Shown: positions 7,235-9,962 of the stretch, one piece after another
Layout of the letters: each line of letters opens with the position of its first letter
Position numbering within the stretch: the stretch's first letter is position 1
Assembly: GCA_025458665.1 (NCBI GenBank)
Contig: JALOSG010000148.1
Coordinates: 1 to 9,962, forward strand
DNA: 9,962 bases
Direction: 5' to 3'
DNA from: Serpentinimonas sp.
GTDB taxonomy: Bacteria; Pseudomonadota; Gammaproteobacteria; Burkholderiales; Burkholderiaceae_C
Notes under the pieces: model-generated
What the model was told of the DNA's origin: nothing
The model's input: only the letters and a program-made list of their open reading frames with translations
The model's database searches: none
Position numbers and translations under genes: made by a program

Positions 7235-8911
7235 ATGGTAGCGGTTGCCGCCCTCTTTTTGGGCTTCTGCGCATGGCTTTTCTGGTTGTTTTTACAAAGT
7301 CAGGCCTACCTGCTGCCAGCGCCAGCCGACCCCGCCCCTCCGCCGGGGGCCAGTGTGGCGGCGCCGATACAGTGCCTGTCCTACGCGCCCTTCCGCCGCC
7401 CCGGAAAAGCCCCCTGGCTGGAGGAGAAGGTCGTCAGTCAGGCACAGATAGAGGAAGACCTGCGCCTGCTGCGCCCCCTGACGGGCTGCGTCCGCACCTA
7501 CGGCGTAGACATGGGGCTGGACCAGGTGCCGGCCGCTGCGCGTGCGGTGGGCATGCAGGTCATGCTCGGGGTGTGGATAGGGCGTGACGAGGTGGGCAAC
7601 CGCCAGCAGCTGGACAAGGGCCTGGCCCTGGCCCGCGAATACCCCGACGTGGTCAAGCTGCTGGTCGTGGGCAACGAGGTGCTGCTGCGGCGGGAACAGT
7701 CCCCGGAAGGACTGGCCCGCTGGCTGGCCGAGGCCAAAGCCGCCAGCCCGGTGCCCGTGGCCTATGCCGATGTGTGGGAGTTCTGGCAGCGGCACGCCAA
7801 TGTGCTGCGCCCGCACGTGAACGTGGTGGCTGCGCACATCCTGCCCTACTGGGAAGACGACCCGGTGGCCATAGAGGACGCCATCGACCATGTGCACGAC
7901 ATTGCCGCCCAGCTCGATGAGTTTTTTGCCCCCCTGCCTGTGCTGATTGCCGAAACCGGCTGGCCTGCTGCCGGTCGCCAGCGGGGCGCCGCGGTGCCCG
8001 GGGAGGCGGAGCAGATCCGCTTTGTGCGTGAACTGCTGGCCCGGCCGCTGCCGCGCTACAACCTGATCGAGGCGTTTGACCAGCCCTGGAAGCGGCGGCT
8101 GGAAGGCGCCATGGGCGGCTACTGGGGCATGCTGACCAGCGACGGCGAGTTGCGAGTGAAGCTGGATGGCCCCACCCCACCCGACCCCCGGGTTCCCGGT
8201 TTGTTGTGGGCCACAGCCGGCGGTCTGGCGCTGGGTGCGGTGCTGGGAGTCGCCCTGGGCGCGCTGCCGGGCGCCTTGCTGGCGGCTTTGGCGGGCGGCG
8301 TGGTGGGCCCACTGGCCCTGCTGCAATGGCAGATGCTGCAAACCTGGAGCCGCACACCTACCGAATGGATACTGGGCGGCCTGTACGGGGCGCTGGCACT
8401 GGCCACGGCCTTGCTGGCGCTGGCGGTGCTGGCGGCGCGCTACGCCGGCAAGGTGCGGCGCCCGCTGGCTCCCACCACCGACGTGGCCCTGGCCATGACG
8501 CAACTGGTGCTGCTGTTTGCCACCACCTGGCTGGCTCTGGGTCTGGTGTTCGATGCCCGCTACCGCCCGCTGGTGTGGCCCATGCTCATGGCGCCGGTGT
8601 TCCTGCTTCTGCTGCTCTCCTACGTGCAACTGCGCAGTGGTGCCGGGCCTGCTACACCCGCCCACCCCTTGCAGCGCTGGGCCACGCAGGCGCGCTGGCT
8701 GGCGGGTATCTGCCTGCTGGCTGCGCCGCTGGTGGTGTTGCAGGAAACCCTGCACAACGGCCAGGCCTGGGTCGCTGGCCTGCTGTGGGTCGGCCTGGGC
8801 GTGGCTACCTGGCGTCAGGTACGCGACGCTGCGCGCTGGGCTGCTGCGGGGGGAGACACCCAGACCCAGCCGGCCAGCAACACGGCCAGCGTGCCGCGGT
8901 CGGTGGAGTAG
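7235..8911 (+). CDS. Membrane-anchored glycoside hydrolase family 17 protein (beta-glucan transglycosylase-like)
   Basis: This 558-residue protein has an N-terminal signal anchor (about residues 2-20), a Pro-rich linker, a GH17 domain (about 45-310) and a C-terminal membrane block (about 322-525, some six to eight helices). The GH17 catalytic pair is Glu148 in VVGNEVLLRREQS and Glu240 in LIAETGWP; AHILPYWEDDP and LIEAFDQPWKRRLEG are also family hallmarks. Proteobacterial relatives are often labelled beta-1,6-glucan synthase, and characterised GH17 members act as transglycosylases that branch or cyclise beta-1,3-glucans on the periplasmic side. There is no GT2 domain, so it cannot polymerise alone and probably acts on the glucan made by the divergent neighbour. 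The ATG at 7235 was chosen because it starts directly before the anchor; TTG at 7208 is possible, and neither has a clear ribosome site. Its last 97 bases overlap the converging gene. Confidence 0.9.
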   Translation: MVAVAALFLGFCAWLFWLFLQSQAYLLPAPADPAPPPGASVAAPIQCLSYAPFRRPGKAPWLEEKVVSQAQIEEDLRLLRPLTGCVRTYGVDMGLDQVPAAARAVGMQVMLGVWIGRDEVGNRQQLDKGLALAREYPDVVKLLVVGNEVLLRREQSPEGLARWLAEAKAASPVPVAYADVWEFWQRHANVLRPHVNVVAAHILPYWEDDPVAIEDAIDHVHDIAAQLDEFFAPLPVLIAETGWPAAGRQRGAAVPGEAEQIRFVRELLARPLPRYNLIEAFDQPWKRRLEGAMGGYWGMLTSDGELRVKLDGPTPPDPRVPGLLWATAGGLALGAVLGVALGALPGALLAALAGGVVGPLALLQWQMLQTWSRTPTEWILGGLYGALALATALLALAVLAARYAGKVRRPLAPTTDVALAMTQLVLLFATTWLALGLVFDARYRPLVWPMLMAPVFLLLLLSYVQLRSGAGPATPAHPLQRWATQARWLAGICLLAAPLVVLQETLHNGQAWVAGLLWVGLGVATWRQVRDAARWAAAGGDTQTQPASNTASVPRSVE

Positions 8912-9285
8912 AGCACCAGCGCGGCGGCGCCCAGAAACAGCGCTACGCCTGCCAGCCAGCGGCGGCGCAGCACCAGTGCCAGCACCGCCACGGCCAGAGC
9001 CACCGTGGCCAGGCGGTGGTTGACAAACACCTGCACCGTGGTGGCCCGCACCAGACACGCCCAGTCTATCGATGCCCACTGGCTCCAGACCCCCTGCGCC
9101 CAGACCTGGCTCCAGACGATGGCGTCGCAGCGGGCGGTGAGCAAGGCCGGTTCCACCAGCCCATGGCGCAACCACGAGGCCAGCGCCCAGCCCAGAAACA
9201 GCCAGAACAGGCCCCAGGCGGCGGGGCGGCGGTCGGGCTCGGGCAGGTAGGTCAGGGCTGAAGGGGTGGTGGGCGTTGGGTCCAT
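8815..9285 (-). CDS. Small multi-pass membrane protein of unknown function
   Basis: I do not recognise a named family in this 156-residue protein. It has a Pro/Thr-rich N-terminus, a first helix at about 23-41 (GLFWLFLGWALASWL), a loop with EPALLTARCDA and several Trp residues (51-80), then three closely spaced hydrophobic stretches at about 92-106, 110-126 and 130-143, and a short Ala/Arg tail. Arg and Asp between helices (LRRRW, STDRG) fit a real membrane protein. It follows the sulfatase-like gene by 36 bases on the same strand, so the two probably form one transcript, and it may serve the same envelope process. The ATG at 9285 lacks a strong ribosome site. The 3' end lies 97 bases inside the 3' end of the converging GH17 gene, and both frames read like proteins there. 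Confidence 0.7.
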   Translation of the reverse strand: MDPTPTTPSALTYLPEPDRRPAAWGLFWLFLGWALASWLRHGLVEPALLTARCDAIVWSQVWAQGVWSQWASIDWACLVRATTVQVFVNHRLATVALAVAVLALVLRRRWLAGVALFLGAAALVLYSTDRGTLAVLLAGWVWVSPPAAAQRAASRT

Positions 9286-9321
9286 GCCCGCGATCTTAGC
9301 CCGTCTGGCGCGCGGTTTACT

Positions 9322-9962
9322 TCAGGGGCCGGCCGCCCTGGCGCCAGTACCCGGGCCAGGTCCGGCAAAGGCTTTCAGGGCCATACCGGTGAGATGGTGC
9401 AGCGGCCCGAGGCTCTCACGGCGGGGGTCCATGCCGTCCTGAAAACCCTGGGCGCGCAGGCGCTGCAGCAGCGCTTCGTCGCGGGAAATGATGTGTACCG
9501 GCACATCCCAGGAAGCACCTTCGCCGGTGATGTTGGCCGAGGGCTGGTGGTCTCCCACCAGCAGGTAGACCGCCTCGCGCGGTTCGGGCTGGCGCAGGTA
9601 GCTACCCAGCCACTGGTAGGTGTAGGCCACCATGCCCAGGTAGTCGGGGAACATGTCCAGCCAGTTCGGGCGCGCGGCCAGGGCGCGGGCGGTATCGGCC
9701 GGATCGAACGGTTCGGGGGTGAGTACGCGGTTCCAGTCGGGCTGGAACGGGGGCACCGGGCTGAAGGGCAGGTGGTTGGTGATGGTGGGGAAAAAGACAC
9801 AGCGCGGCGGCACCGGGTTTTCTCCGGTGCCCGCCGCTGTGCCAGGGGTGCGGGGGTACATCTGCTCGAAGCGCGCGGCGGCGAACTGGTCGGGGATTTT
9901 CCAGTAGCCCAGTTCCGGGCCCTGGTAGTCCAGGCTGCGGCCTTCCAGGTACACATCGAAGC
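9322..9962 (-). CDS. Sulfatase / phosphoglycerol-transferase-like protein (alkaline phosphatase superfamily), 5' partial
   Basis: The visible 212 residues are the C-terminal part; the N-terminus lies beyond the right edge and the GTG near 9954 is internal. The signatures are TNHLPFSP, like the substrate-loop THxPF pattern of LtaS/MdoB-type enzymes, and LLVGDHQPSA (9541-9564), whose Asp-His are typical metal ligands of the alkaline phosphatase/sulfatase superfamily. Members are membrane-anchored enzymes that move phosphoglycerol or phosphoethanolamine to glycans, or hydrolyse sulfate esters. The N-terminal half with the catalytic Thr/Ser/Cys and any membrane helices is not visible, so the chemistry cannot be decided. 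Next to two glucan genes it could decorate a periplasmic glucan as MdoB/OpgB does, but that is inference. A strong inverted repeat lies within it (9804-9837). It is followed by the small membrane protein gene. Confidence 0.78.
   Translation of the reverse strand, partial: FDVYLEGRSLDYQGPELGYWKIPDQFAAARFEQMYPRTPGTAAGTGENPVPPRCVFFPTITNHLPFSPVPPFQPDWNRVLTPEPFDPADTARALAARPNWLDMFPDYLGMVAYTYQWLGSYLRQPEPREAVYLLVGDHQPSANITGEGASWDVPVHIISRDEALLQRLRAQGFQDGMDPRRESLGPLHHLTGMALKAFAGPGPGTGARAAGP
9804..9837. repeat. Inverted repeat (GC-rich hairpin) inside the sulfatase-like gene
   Basis: The left arm 9804-9816 pairs with the right arm 9824-9829 plus 9831-9837. This gives 13 GC-rich pairs with one bulged base (9830) and a seven-base loop, GTTTTCT on the plus strand. 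It encodes part of the TAAGTGENPVPPRC stretch. There is no U-run after it, so it is not a standard terminator. Confidence 0.7.

Noticed and set aside
7292..9175. Long minus-strand open frame (627 codons) antisense to the plus-strand GH17 gene
   Set aside because: Gln/His/Gly/Arg-rich without recognisable motifs; the plus-strand GH17 protein accounts for the region.
1..9962. CRISPR array, tRNA/rRNA, insertion sequence or phage/defence genes
   Set aside because: No spaced direct repeats, transposase or integrase motifs, or RNA gene cores were seen on either strand.

Overview
The window is GC-rich with tightly packed genes. Codon use and protein content point to a betaproteobacterium, most likely Burkholderiales and probably a Comamonadaceae relative such as Acidovorax or Hydrogenophaga. 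That placement is an inference from remembered protein similarity; no search was run. No RNA gene, CRISPR array, insertion sequence, phage gene or intergenic gap over 100 bases was seen.

Region 1 (about 1-4458, + strand) is a nitrogen-compound uptake and hydrolysis block. It starts with the C-terminal part of a nitrate/taurine-type ABC transporter ATPase. An AtzG-like small protein and an AtzE-family amidase follow, and these three genes overlap by a few bases each, so they are probably translationally coupled. A GntR/FCD regulator comes next, split by a frameshift near 2513, then a DHA2-type multidrug-efflux-like MFS transporter. The regulator and the transporter each seem to lack about 35-36 bp of sequence that relatives encode: out of frame in the regulator, in frame in the transporter.

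Region 2 (4486-8911) is a divergent pair for beta-glucan synthesis. On the - strand lies a large NdvB-like membrane protein that fuses a GH17 domain to a GT2 glycosyltransferase. On the + strand lies a separate membrane-anchored GH17 protein. Their starts are about 67 bp apart. The expected joint job is to polymerise and then branch or cyclise a beta-1,3/1,6-glucan in the cell envelope.

Region 3 (8815-9962, - strand) has a sulfatase/phosphoglycerol-transferase-like gene running off the right edge, followed by a small unrecognised membrane protein. The small gene's 3' end overlaps the 3' end of the GH17 gene antisense by 97 bp. The sulfatase-like protein could decorate the glucan, but this rests only on proximity.

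No clearly undescribed system is visible. The best candidates for a second look are the two matched small deletions and the GH17/GT2-GH17/sulfatase-like envelope-glucan locus.
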